Origin: Daphnia pulex
Taxonomy: Eukaryota > Arthropoda > Branchiopoda > Diplostraca > Daphniidae
Assembly (NCBI RefSeq): GCF_021134715.1
Contig: NC_060019.1
Coordinates: 12,786,001-12,850,000, forward strand
Direction: 5' to 3'
Length of the DNA stretch: 64,000 nt
A program made the translations under genes and the position numbers. The notes under the pieces were generated by a model, which was not told where the DNA came from, did no database searches, and saw only the letters and a program-made list of their open reading frames with translations. Shown one piece after another: positions 1 to 12,800 of the stretch. The number at the start of each line of letters is the position of its first letter. Position 1 is the stretch's first letter.

Positions 1-3000
1 TCAAATAATGAACGACTGCCCGCGCCCAACTGCCACGACCAGCATCCAATTTCGGCTTCATTTTGGCGGGATACTATCCATCAGGTCGTCGTTTGTTGTT
101 AGTGTCTCTGTTTGCCGGGAGTGGGTTGTTTTATTTTACATGTTGCGTGAAAATTTAGATTTATTTTATTTCATTTTGTTTTTTTGGTTTTTAACTTTCT
201 TGCTCCGGCCTTCCGCGCCATTCATTTCGATTGTCGTAAAAGGGCAGCGCGTTTGGGCTGTTCCTGCTGGCGACGGATAAATCTAGACGACCGGTTTGAC
301 TTCATTTTCACGCCCTTTGATGTATATTTTGGCTCGTGAATTTTGTGTGGGCCGGTGTGAAGGTGTCAGGCAATCTGGCGACGTGTCGCCCAGAACTTAG
401 CGTACAATCTCTAAAAATAAGAAAATGATACAAGTTCCCTTTTTCGCTCTCTCCTTCTCCATCTGATAAATGGGACAATTCCGCGACTCCTTGTTATTAG
501 TGTGCCATTACCTTAGATGGATTGCGCCATCTGTTCCGCCCTTTTATTTTTTCGTCTTGCTTCTTCTTTGGTGTTATTTTAATTTGATTTAATTTCCTTA
601 TCAGTTTCCTAGTCTCTCTCTCCCAAAGAAAAAGAAAAAACCAGTTTGTGAAATAACACAAAATCTCTTTTTTTCCTGCCCCAACTTTATTTTTTTTTAT
701 CAACAAATTTTCAAAAATTGGGCAGCAGTAGATAAATAAAGTTGTGTCTATGTTGTACACACTGTAGTATGCGATGTGATGACAAGACATGGTTATAAGG
801 GTATATCTTGAAATAACAAAATAAAAAATGGACGGCCGGGGGTCCGCCTTAATGAGCCGAGCGATCCATCACACGAACGGTGGAAAGACAGAAAAACACA
901 CAACAAAAAAGAAAAAAAATTGAGAAGAAAATGAGTCGCTTCAAATGCGTGAAAACGTCGCGCCAGCCAGGCGCTCTATGATATAGAGCAGCAGCCTTAT
1001 AGCTTTGCTTTTTCTGGTTGTTAAACGTTGACAACAGATTCCTCTCTCTGTCTCTCTTATCTTTTTCCTCTCCCTCTCTCTCATCCAATTTATGCTGATT
1101 GTGTTTATGAGGCAACAAGGTGAGAATTGAGACAGATCCCCCCTTCACCATTTTTTTTTGTTTTATTCTCGGAAGAGAAGCCAGCGGATGGAGGGACGTG
1201 AGCTGTAACCGAATTTTTCATCATCAACTTTGTTTTCTCGTCGGGTGTTGGGAGGGGAGACGAAAAAGTCAACAGACACAAACACCCAGCAGCTCTGCGA
1301 GAAACTTTTTTTTTCTGAGAGTATGCGGGGCTCCTTCCGGTGCCTACGGGTTTCGTCGCAAGAAAAAAAAACTAAAATATTATCAAAACTTCTTGCTTTC
1401 CCAAGTGGTGTTGTCTAGCTCCTAGTTTTAGATTGATATTCAAAACACACACACACACTGACACACACACACACACACATGACTTGGTCCGTATTACACA
1501 CCTAAGCCACGCCCGAAACACACCGCGCCCTCCAAAAAGTTGGACTGTAGATGTCGTTATCCAAGTTCTTTTTTGGACACCATCATCACCGACGGAATTA
1601 AGATGCTAAAAGAAAATGCTATATCTCCCCCGGTTCTTCTTTCTTTATTTTTTTATGATTAAATCTGATGATGATGTGTGCGCGTGGATGTCATAATAGT
1701 CGTCGGACGTATACACCTCCGTATGTCTTTTGACAGGAGCCCTAATAGGCAAGTATGTGGGCCATGCAGTGGCATCTCGCAGCTCTCGACCACCATCTCT
1801 CCCCTTTTGTACGTGTCGAGATGGAGAGATAAAAAAGAATCCAGCGAGACTCTCGCTGCTGCTGGGCTGTTGTGTGCCAACGTTTTGTGGGCCGTTCGTA
1901 CGACGACTACGTGTGTTATTCCGAGGTTGACACATTCCGACGGACTCACGATGGATTTTTCTAATAACGATGAAACGCAATGCGGATGGTCTTATTTTTA
2001 TTTCTTTTCCTTATTTCTTCTTCTTCTTTCGGGAGTTTTGTTTTCGTGTTTCGCTTTCCACACGTCCGCGAACGGGCCAATACAAACATGGAAGTTGCGT
2101 CAGAGAGAGAGAGCGAGAGGGTCCAGCCAGCAATTCCCGGCGCTCGTTTTTATTATTATTGTTATTATTTCTCCAGTCGCTTTTTCATGGCCGTCGTTTT
2201 GTCTACAGATTTAAATCAGAAAAAAAAAAGTTTATGCCAACCATCCATTTTATTTTTTTATTTTTTTTAAAGAAGTAGAATTTATGAAAATGACTTTAGT
2301 CGTCGAGAGAAAGAAAAAAAGTTGAGCCGCCCATCTTCGATTAATATGAAATAAATTTCGTTTTTCATCTTTTTTTCTTTTTCTCTCTCTCTGCCCCTGG
2401 TAGGGCGATGCTTTAGGGTTTTGATTTGATAAATGGCTACACGCGTGTAAAAGATTTCAAATAAGGCAAAGCTCGGCTAAACACACGGCTCGTACGGGTG
2501 TCTTGGTATATGCATCAACCGTGCGAGTGTGTTTGGACGGGGGGCCTTGCGGTTTTGTGTCTTGTGCGGGTGGTGGTTCGGGGGTTCGGGCGGGAGAAAA
2601 AAGCCGAGGGTTTTCCGTGAACCGTTTGGGCGGCTGCCACGCCAGTCACGCTCTTTTTCAAAAATAGCGCGCGCGCGCACACTCCGCCGGTTTCTCTCTT
2701 TCGCTACGCTGAACAACTAACGGGACGGGACGGGCGAGAGATCAACAAGAGGAACACTCTGCGGGCCCACCACCACCGCCATCGTCAAGGAAGGAAAAAG
2801 GGGGAAAATCGTTTTTCACCTTCACTGATACCGAACGTAATTTGTGAACGAGTGGAAGAAGAAGGAAGGGAAAAAACGAGCCGAGCGGATGGAATTGCCT
2901 TATCGAAACCAAATAATTCTCCCGAAATGAAATTCTTCGCTCCGCATGATGATCGCACAGCATCGGGAATCAATTGCTTTCTTTCACACTCGCTCCTTTT

Positions 3001-3875
3001 CGGATTGTTGTTTGTTCTATTCAATTGGCTGCTGGAGGATTGCGACGTGCGACAGCCGTTGAACTCGAACGTGAAATCAAAAGACACACTCGACTCTTTT
3101 TTTGTGTGTCTGTCTGTCTGTGTGTTTTCCATTTGGTGTTGGATGTTTTTTTGTGGTCGGGGTTGCGGTCGTTCCCGTCAATCCCGTGACTGATCCTCAA
3201 CACGCCTCTCTCTTCCTCCCCACTTTCAGCTGCTGGTCGGTCGGGTGGTGGTGGTGGTGGTTATACTTGCGTGAATGTTTGCGTTCTCTCACTGGTTTTT
3301 TTAGTATTATTATTATTATTTTGACGAAATAGATTTTTCACACGCAGACTGGGCACGTCCATCAAACCGCCCCTTTAATATATGCGTGTACACAATATGC
3401 ATGTTTTTTATATTTTCCTTCTCGGAAATGAAATGAGGAGAGGGGGGAATCAAAATGGGCGAAATAAAGTGACAACTGGCGCGCCATCCTTGAACGTCAT
3501 CAAGTCAAGCGGCAAAGTTTTCAAAACAACGTTTTCCTAACCCGCGATATTATGATGTGATCGTAATATTTCGGGACTGGTTTTTAAATTTTCTTGGCGC
3601 TCTTTTTTCTTCTTCTTCTCGCCTCTCTCCTTCTCCACTTTCGACTGGTTTTTTATGTCTGCAATTTGTTTCGCAACTCGTTCGCGTTCCAGCAACCAGA
3701 CATGCGCCAACTCTATAAGTGCCAGAAGTCGTCTAGTTGGGTGATTTCCATCTAACGACTTGCCATGCACGACGCTTGTTTATCGAGCGCCCTCCTTTGA
3801 TTTATTTTTATCATTTTGAAATAAAAAACGAATTTTTAAAATTTTTTCTATTTTCTTTTTTGTCGATTTTCACAG
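1..3875. other. Upstream non-coding DNA before the matrix-protein gene
   Basis: No exon can be supported here. The DNA is rich in pyrimidine tracts, homopolymers and dinucleotide runs, and its open frames are short and of low complexity. The first recognised exon downstream (3876) needs exactly one base from an upstream exon, so at least one earlier exon, probably carrying the signal peptide, lies here or beyond the left edge. One formal candidate is a very short frame from the ATG at 1092 to the donor at 1120 (AACAAG|GTGAGA), which leaves one base as needed, but it has no signal peptide. A GC-rich stretch with alternating GC at 2666-2780 could be promoter or 5' UTR. Confidence 0.5.
1445..1479. 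repeat. (AC)n microsatellite
   Basis: An interrupted AC dinucleotide run, typical of non-coding arthropod DNA. No function is implied. Confidence 0.85.
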
Positions 3876-6800
3876 GAGATGCGGCGGAATCGAAGGACTC
3901 GACCAAAGAGTACTCGAGGATTCGTCAATTAAGTGGAAATCAATACCAAAGTCAATACGGTGTCGTGCAGGATGTGGCCGATTCTTCGGTCGGACGTCGA
4001 CCTCAACCGTCGACTTCTTCTTCTTCGACGGCTGGCCGCCCTCTATTTGCGTAAGTTTCCAGCACCACACACTGAAAAGCTAATTCCATACCATTGTGTT
4101 CCTCTCTCTTCATTCGACTCATCAGAGTGTGTACACACACAGCAGCAGCAGCAGCAGCAGCTCCCATCTTTCTTTTGTTGATGATCCTACCTTCTTTTTC
4201 CCCTCCAGATGGATGGAAGTTTCGCTGGATTTTTTGTTGTTATTTTTTTTTTCGGTGGGACGACACACTGCACTTCATTAAGGAGTCTCATTTAGAAAAT
4301 CCTCGGCCGGGACTCCTATTCTTCTCCCCCAGTCTGGGTTGGGTTCCTCCTCCAAACATAATCAAGTGTTTCTTTCTCGTCCGTCCGACCGACCCCGCCT
4401 CACCGTTTTGGTGGCATCCTACCAAGTCAAATGCAAAGGGGGAACAATGGGGGTCGAACTAGGGAACAAGGACGAAGCTGATGGAGTTATTCGGCGTGTG
4501 CTCAACGGCGAGAAAAAAGTGACAGCACAGCAAAAGTCTCTCTCTCTCTCGGAGTTGATTGTGCGGTGCTGGGCGTCATTTTTCAGCTGGAATCGATTGG
4601 ACGTTGATTTTTCTTTCCCCTTTTGTCTGCTCGTTTGACACACAGACAACATTTCCATTCTCACCACCGGTATACTACACCACCGTGCGCCCCACCGACT
4701 TTGCAAAACAAAAACCGGAGGTCCCGCTCGCGATGGCCAAAAGGGTCGAGGTTCTAAAGAATGTTAGCGCTGATAGGAGGCTGGCAAAAGGAGGAGGAAG
4801 AAGAAGAAGAAGAAGAACCTTTTGCCTTTGATCCTTTTATCACCAGATTCTCCCGAGGAAGAGGGAAGAAAAGAAAAGATGATGATAAGACTCCGGGATT
4901 GGTTCCCGGAGCCGACACCAGCGCATACCCCCAAACGAATAAAGAAAAAAAGGAGGAAAATTCCCGAAAAGGGAAAAAATAGAAACCGTAAAAAGAAAAA
5001 AAGAAGTTCCTTTCGGGTTTTGCTCTTTTGTTTCTCTATCCTCCACCCCCCGAAAAAAGTTGGATGCGGACATTTGCCAGCAGGGCAACCAGATATGAAA
5101 CAATCGGGCGGTTCCCATCTCTCTCCCTCCCGTTCCCGTTTCCCTTTTTGCATCGGGAACCATAGCGTGAGAGTTGAATAGGCAACGGAACCTAATCGAT
5201 TTCCATGGCTTCTCTCTTTCATCCGCATCTTGTCTACACTTGCATGTCCCGAACGCGGTTGGTTATACATGGCGTCTATAGATCCGAACGACGGGCGCTA
5301 CTCGTGGCGCCTCTCTCTCAATTCGTTTCCCGTCGACTTGAAATTCGTTGGCGACTGTGCCGGAGCGTGTGCCGTGATGAGAAGCGCACAAGACACACTC
5401 ATCCGTGTAAAAAGACACATTCCACTCGGAGAGAGAAAGAAAGAAAAGACTTGATGTGTTTTTCTTTTCGAGTCTAGTTGGGGTGGGCGGGATCAAAGTC
5501 AAACAAATAAAAACAAACAGCCCGACTCAAAATTCCTCTAACCAATTTGCCTTTTCTGTTGGCTGGAATAACAATAACAATAACAGAAATGGGGCTCTTT
5601 ATTAATGCGTTTACCGTCAAGGAAGACGTCGGCCACTCGAAAAGGAACTGGTCGAGTGGAAAGGAGAAAATCTGATTGAGGAAAAATGGTTCTCTTCAGA
5701 GCTCGATCTTTTTCTATTTATTTATTTTTTTTAAAAGAAAAACTAAAAAAGTTTCTGTTTGTGATAGGTGGAAAGAAATGGCCCTTGAGACATCCGACAA
5801 GTTGCCGCCTGCCGTTTTGCCGGTCGCATCTGAAGTGCCGGTCCGATCTGCCGCAAATCATCGGCGCAACGGCAAGTTGAGAGCGGCCAAACTGGAGCGG
5901 CAGCAGCTCCAACTGAGGCAGAAGAAACCGCAGCAAATTAAGAAGAATGGCAAGTTGAAGAAAAAGAAGAATCCTGCGGGCGGGCTATCGCGCTTGAAAT
6001 CGGCGAGTTTGCTGAAAAAGAGTTTGGATAACGAAGATGAAGAGGACGAGGGGAGGGAGGAAGGAGACGAGGAGGAGGGTGAGGAGGAAGGCGAGGAGGA
6101 GGAAGATGAGGAAGGAGGTGGTGAAGAGGAGGAAGACGAAGAAGGTGGCGAGGAGGAAGGCGAGGAACTTGAGGAAGACAATGAAGATCCTGACGCAGAG
6201 GAAGATGAGGAAGTTAATCCACGAACCAGAAAACCAACAACCACAACAACAACAACAACTACCACCACAACTACGCCGACGCCATTGATCAATCTGGCAT
6301 CCGCCGAAACTGAATTGGATGTTATCGACCGTCCGACTCCATCCAGCGCTGCCGGTAAAGATAGCCGAGAGGAAACGGAAGAAAAAGAAGAAGAGGAAGA
6401 AGAAGAAGAAAAGCCACCGACTACAACGGCTAGTCCCGTTGCAACTGCCACAATAGCATCGACGTCGTCTGGCTCTTCCGCTTCCCTCGATCCTGAAACA
6501 AATGAGAGCGAATCTGAAAAGGCTGATCCGGATGATGAGACGGAAGAAGAAGCAACGGAGGTTGTTGCTGAACGACGACCTGCTAATCAGATGGACGTCA
6601 TGGAAAATAAGACAGAACAAGAAGAAGAGGAGGAATCGCCATCGACTGGGGCTAAGACAGCGGATGACGTCAAGACGGACTTAATATCCGGAACCTCAGT
6701 GGATGGTGACGTTCGGTCGTATTCACGCCCTAATCAGACCGATGCCGGCAATTCGGCGAAAGAAGATGAAAGAGCGGGCGCAGACGATCGATCTGATGTA

Positions 6801-9800
6801 GGTGACAAGATGCAGCCGACACAAGTCGACAATCAGCCGACACGATCGCAAGAGCCGGCCGAGTCGCTGTCGGCTGGCGGATCTGATTCTGACGAGGAGG
6901 AGACGACGAGCGGAGAAGTTGAAGAATCCAAAACTCGGAAGGATCCCATTGGCAGTCAGTCTAATGTCATCAGTGAGGAGATCCTGCTTCCGCCGCCAGT
7001 GTTAGTGGATCCATCATCAGCCGGATCACAAGTTGAATCCTCCGACGAAGAAGAAGAAGAAGACGAACGCGATGAGGCCAATGAAATCCGAGCTCAAGTC
7101 CAGCCAGAAATCAAATCAGCTGGCGGCAGTCGGAGCGGAACGGGCGCATCGGCATCTTCGCTGCCATCCGACGGCGACGTTGATGAGCAAATCAACGACA
7201 TCAAACTGGATTCATTTGGTAATGCAGTCAAAGCAGCAGCGGGGCAGGGCGACAACGACTCCGGCCTCCGCTCGGATGAAGACGACGACGTCGAGGATGA
7301 AGATGAAGATGAAGACGAAACCAACTTTCTGCCCGCTATCGTCTCCGATAGAAAAGAGAAACCGGTGGTCGTCGAAGCGTCGCCGGGAGGACCGCAGATA
7401 ACGGACACTGGGGTGGCCGGATCGGGTGACGTGGAAGACGAAACTAACGACATCCTGCCAGATGATCCGGTCAAAACATCCTTGATGCCGTCCTTGTTGG
7501 GCGGGCGAGAAGAAGAAGATGAAGAAGAAGATTTCGTCGACAATGAAATCGAAACCAAAATTGTCACATCCGGCGAGTCGTCGTTCGCTGGCCAACACGA
7601 TCCCAATCGATTCCTGCACGGCCAGACGGACCTGAATCCCGCCGTCTTGGATACCTCGTGTGGGCCGTCGACCCTCTTGCCCGTCATCCCCAACGCGGTC
7701 GTGGCCAAATACGGCAGGTGTGTGATTGTGTTTTTAATCTAAATGTCGTTTGCGATTGGCTTTTTTTTAAAAAAAAGGTGTCGCCATGATTCATGTTCTC
7801 TGCCGTTGTCGTTGTTGTCTGGGCCGATTGTACAAGGAATATTTACACACAGGACTCGATGGCCTTCGCCGCCCTTCAATCTGCTGGCCGAGGTGATTTT
7901 CGAGTGCCAAGACACGGATGTCTACCAGCTGGATCCGATGCTACCCGATCGCCTTTTCTGTTCGAATCAGGAGTGGATCGGACAACACCCGAAATGTGTC
8001 ACCATCAATCGCCAACAGCAGCCGCACTTTGCTTTGACAGGTAACGATCGCGTTTCACTAATGGCACCGTCTCTCTCCTCCTTTTTGATCCCTTTTTTTT
8101 CCCTTCCAGGTTTTCTTTCTTATTTTTTTATTTTGTTGGTTTTATTCTCTCACGTTTCGCCTTTTTCGTTTTCTTGGGGACCGGCGTCCGACACCGCCCC
8201 GGCTCCGTTTTTTTCTTCTTCTTCTCTTGTTGTTGTTGTTGTGTGTTCTGGCCAGCAGCGCCCCACCCGTTTGAAATCGGTTAAGTAAGGTCCTTGGGGG
8301 CATCATCATCATCCCACTCAACCAACCCAAAAGTAAATGAAGAGCTTTCTCTCTTAAATGGGAAATGTTTCTCAAAAAGACCATCAAATAGCTGGACAAT
8401 TAAGATGTGTGACCCCTTTTTTTCCCATCCATTTATTTCTTTATATGGAAGTAGTTTATTTATTTATTTTTTACCTTTCATTTTGAGAGAGAAGGAAAAA
8501 TAATGTTTAAATTCTTCTCCCCTTTCATTCCAATCTGGAGAGAAAGAAAAGAAAAGAAAAAAAAGTGGATACTGATAGGGATAGGCAATGACGTGTTGTT
8601 CGTGTGTCTCTGTCGCCCCGGATTGCCGTTTCAAATGGTTTTTCTACGCCGGACCCTCTTATCACCGTTTCGACATCTGAAACGATCTCGAAACTGACAG
8701 GCCTCGCCCTTCTTCTTCTTCCAAGTTTTTTTGTTTTGTTTGTATGTGAAGACAAAGAATCTCTTCGTAGAGTCCATTAAGTCTGAAACAAAACAAAAAA
8801 AGCCATGCTTGACACATAACATGCGTTTTTCTTTCCTTTTTTGAGATATTTCTTATTCGTTTATCTTTATATACCCCGTTGGCTTTTGTGTGTTTGTTTG
8901 TTTTGTTTTCCCTCTTTAACGTCATGTTTTATTTGGGGTCGTTTCTTTCTCTCGTGATTCCCTTTGCACCAGCGCTTCGTCATTGCGCCTGCGTTCCACC
9001 TCGTTCCACACACACACAAGCAAACACACACAGGCAGTGAATGGGCCAGAACAATTTCCCAGGGATATAGTCCATGTCCGCCGAGTCGTCTATAAACGCA
9101 CGGGGTTTTGCACACGAGATTCCATAAAGATGAAGCAAACGATAATTCTTGAATTTATCTGTCGGGCAAACTGTCAAAGTCGATTTGGAGCTACTCGTCC
9201 GCGCCCTCCCCCCTTCCCCTGGCCGGCCGTTCGTTCACGTCCAATTAATTGCTGCCGCGACTGTATATATCTTCCTTGTCTTGACGCGGTCGCCTTATTT
9301 CTTTTTTTCTTGCTTTTTTTCTGCCTCCCTGGTTGATTCATTGCCATCCGCGTCGGAATGGCTTATTTTAGACGGAGACGGGAAGGAACTGGTGAATCGA
9401 CCGACGTCATCGATATCGTCAAATGCAGTCAACGTCAGCGTCTCGAGCGCCGGCCAGCGCGGAGTTAATGAACAAAGTTGTTCCAACGAGGATCGCGGGG
9501 GCTGCGAGCACGTCTGCTCACAGTCTGCCGAGCCAGACTCCATTCGCTGCTTATGCTACAGAGGCTTCCGGCTCAATGCCGACGGAAAAAGCTGCGTCGG
9601 TACGTCCCCCCCCCCCCACCCATCTGCTCACTTGCAGGCGCAACTTTATTCCTTTTTTTATTATTTTCCCTATATTTGGGTTGGCATCCTGAATCGGCCA
9701 GTGAAACATTTACGCTATTTACAGATGTCGATGAGTGCGCGACGGCCAACGGTGGATGTGACGGACAGTGTTCCAACCGGCCTGGCAGCTTTATCTGCTC

Positions 9801-12800
9801 GTGCCCAGTCGGCTTCCGGTTGGCTTCCAACGGCAAGAAATGCATCGGTACGGACATTTTCTTCTTCTTCTTCTTTTTTAAGGAGCCTGGATCGAAACGC
9901 AGGGTTTGATGCTTAGCTCCTTCCGTTTTTCTTTTTCCTCGCCACTTTGTCCATATAGATGTCAACGAATGCTCGTTGCGCAACGGGCACGGACCCTGCC
10001 AAGGCGCCTGTCACAACACCCACGGCTCCTACTTTTGCAGCTGCGAGGATATGCCTGGAACTCAATTGGCAGCCGACGGACATTTGTGCGAAGATATCGA
10101 CGAATGTCGCGTCGACAATGGCGGGTGCTCCCACTCGTGCCTCAACACCCTGGGCACGGCTTACTGTGCCTGTCCAGAAGGCTACATGCTCACCGATGAC
10201 TGGAAAACGTGCGAAGGTTCGCTCTCCTCTCGATGCAAATCCTCTTTTTGTCTTGACGTGTGTATTTTTATCCAGCTTAAAAATGATACTTCCTCTTTTG
10301 TTTTCTATATTCAGACATTGACGAATGCGATTACAGCGCAGACGAAGATGATTCCGATCGATTGTGTCCCGGCATTTGCCGGAACACGATTGGATCTTTT
10401 GTTTGCGTCGATCCTGACGAGGAGCCCGTACCCTGTCAACCGGGCTACGACGATGAAGATCAAGACGGTCATTGTCATGGTAACTTTCCGTCGTCTCTCT
10501 CCGATGTTTGTCGATAAATACTCGGCTGGCATTGTATACAAGTTGCCCTTTTGTGTGTCTCATTAGATATTGACGAGTGTTCCTTGTCCAACGGTGGTTG
10601 CTCTCATATTTGCACGAATACGGAAGGGTCTCACAAGTGCGGATGTCCCTCAGGACTTTTCATCGAAGCGGATAACAAAACGTGCAAAGGTTAGCCAATT
10701 TCCTCCCACCGGCTAAATTGGGAAAGTTATTGACTTTGCCCACCTTATTTTTTGTTCCTGGATCCGTTTTCAGATATTGACGAGTGCGCATCCGATAATG
10801 GCGGATGCTCGCACACCTGTGTCAACGTTCCCAGCAGCTACAAGTGCACCTGTCCCGACGGCTACGCGTTGGACCAAGACTGGACGACGTGTCGGGATAT
10901 TGACGAATGCGCCGAATCCCATTTGCAAACGTGCGGAGCGGTTGGGACCTGCATCAATCTACCCGGCTCCTATCGCTGTCTCTGTCCGGTCGGCTACGAA
11001 GAGACAACCACTGGCTGCGATGGTAATTGAATCCTGTCGACTAGGTGGGGGGGGGGGCTCCCATTTGATTAAATAACATTTCATTGGCGCTGCAGATATC
11101 GACGAATGTCTAATGGATCCCTGCGGATCGGGAGAATGCATCAACAAGATGGGATCCTACACATGCACCTGTCACGAAGGCTTCACGTTTGACAACCAGA
11201 CCTGTCAAGATATCAACGAATGCAGCGAAGGTGTTCCCTGTTCCGACGGCCTTTGTGAGAACACGGTGGGATCCTTCATTTGCTCCTGCGAGCCAGGCTA
11301 TTATCTGGAGAACAACACATGTTTCGGTGGGCTCCCATTCAAAATTGATCGATCTCATTCCCTTCATTTCCAACGGTTGATTTACTATTTCAGATGTCGA
11401 CGAATGCACCAATTCGCCCTGCATCGACGGCACATGCGTCAACGAGCCGGGATCCTATCTGTGCCTATGCGAGCCGGGATTCACGTTGGAGAGAAACGTA
11501 TGCATAGGTATAGTATTATAGATTATTATTATTTCCTTTGTGTCTCTGATTTGGGCTGGCGTTTGGAAATTAACCGTTTTGGGAATGAATTGAAAACGGT
11601 CACCAGATTTTGACGAGTGTCTCATTTCGCCCTGCATCAACGCCACCTGCGTCAACCAGATTGGAAGCTTCCGTTGCGAATGTCCGGAAGGCTACCTCGC
11701 CCGCAATAATTCCTGTTTCGGTATATAGCCCCCCCCCCTTCTCTCTATTAATGTTCATTTTCACAACATCATTCATCTTTGAATTGTTGCAGACGTGGAT
11801 GAATGTCAGTCCAACCCGTGCGTTAACGGTCAATGCGTCAACACTGACGGAAGTTATTGGTGCCGCTGTCTGGAAGGTTTCAAAGCCCTTGGAAACATTT
11901 GCTTGGGTATATATAAACTACCGCCGGAACTGTTTTAATTTCCTACGCTGATTTTCGCTGATTGATTCCATTTTCTCTCCGGGGTAGATATCGACGAATG
12001 CGAGACAGCGCCGTGTGTCAATGGCGAATGCATCAACACGCAAGGATCCTACCAGTGCGAATGCCATCCCGGATTTTACCTCGAAGACGATTCTTGTTTT
12101 GGTGAGTGTCGTTGAGCTTTTTCAAAATTATTCAAAAGTTTACGATGTTTTTTCAAATTATTATTGGTAATCCTTTTCAGACGTTGACGAGTGTCAAGCG
12201 AATCCCTGCGCCAACGGGACTTGTGTCAATCTGCTGGGCTCTTACCAGTGTAATTGTCCACCCGGTCACATTTTGGTGGATTCCCGCATTTGCCTTGGTA
12301 AATTTCATTAATTGGATTAAACTCAAAAGTCAAAGCGAGTCTTATCTCAGTCAATTTCCCAACAGATGTCAACGAATGCGCTACAAATAATGGGCAATGC
12401 GATCAGAAATGTACCAACACACCCGGCTCCTACCATTGTTCCTGTGATCAGGGCTTCTTTCTCGATCCCGAGTATGTATTCCCATCCGGCTTATTTCTAT
12501 TCGACAAATCTATCGAGTCTCTTGTAGTAGAAGCCCCTTTCATTTTGTACCATACTTCACCTTTTTTTGTCTTAGACTAACTATTTGTAATTATTAAACT
12601 GAATCGGGAAATGATAACTATTATTTTGTAATAGGGATAACCGACAGTGCCTGGACGTGGACGAGTGCGACATCAACAACGGCGGGTGCAGCCAAGTGTG
12701 TTTGAATCGTCCGGGCAACTACAGTTGCGAGTGCCGCACCGGCTACATTCTGTCGGTCGACAAATCCAGCTGCCTGGAAGTCGTTTCGGCTGTCACTCAC

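Noticed and set aside
1678-2278. Overlapping open frames in three frames
   Set aside because: Low-complexity composition, no domain, no splice partners.
2852-3193. Plus-strand frame with a hydrophobic stretch that could be a signal peptide for the matrix gene
   Set aside because: No donor in it leaves a base that gives a sense codon with the exon at 3876. The candidates in the right phase would create a stop.
5858-6620. Long minus-strand Ser-rich and Phe/Val-rich open frames
   Set aside because: They are the complement of GA-rich codons of the acidic exon. Poly-Ser (TCC/TCT) is the expected shadow of GGA/AGA/GAA runs.
7094-7708. Minus-strand 204-codon frame
   Set aside because: Shadow of the same large coding exon, whose plus-strand phase is fixed by both neighbouring exons.
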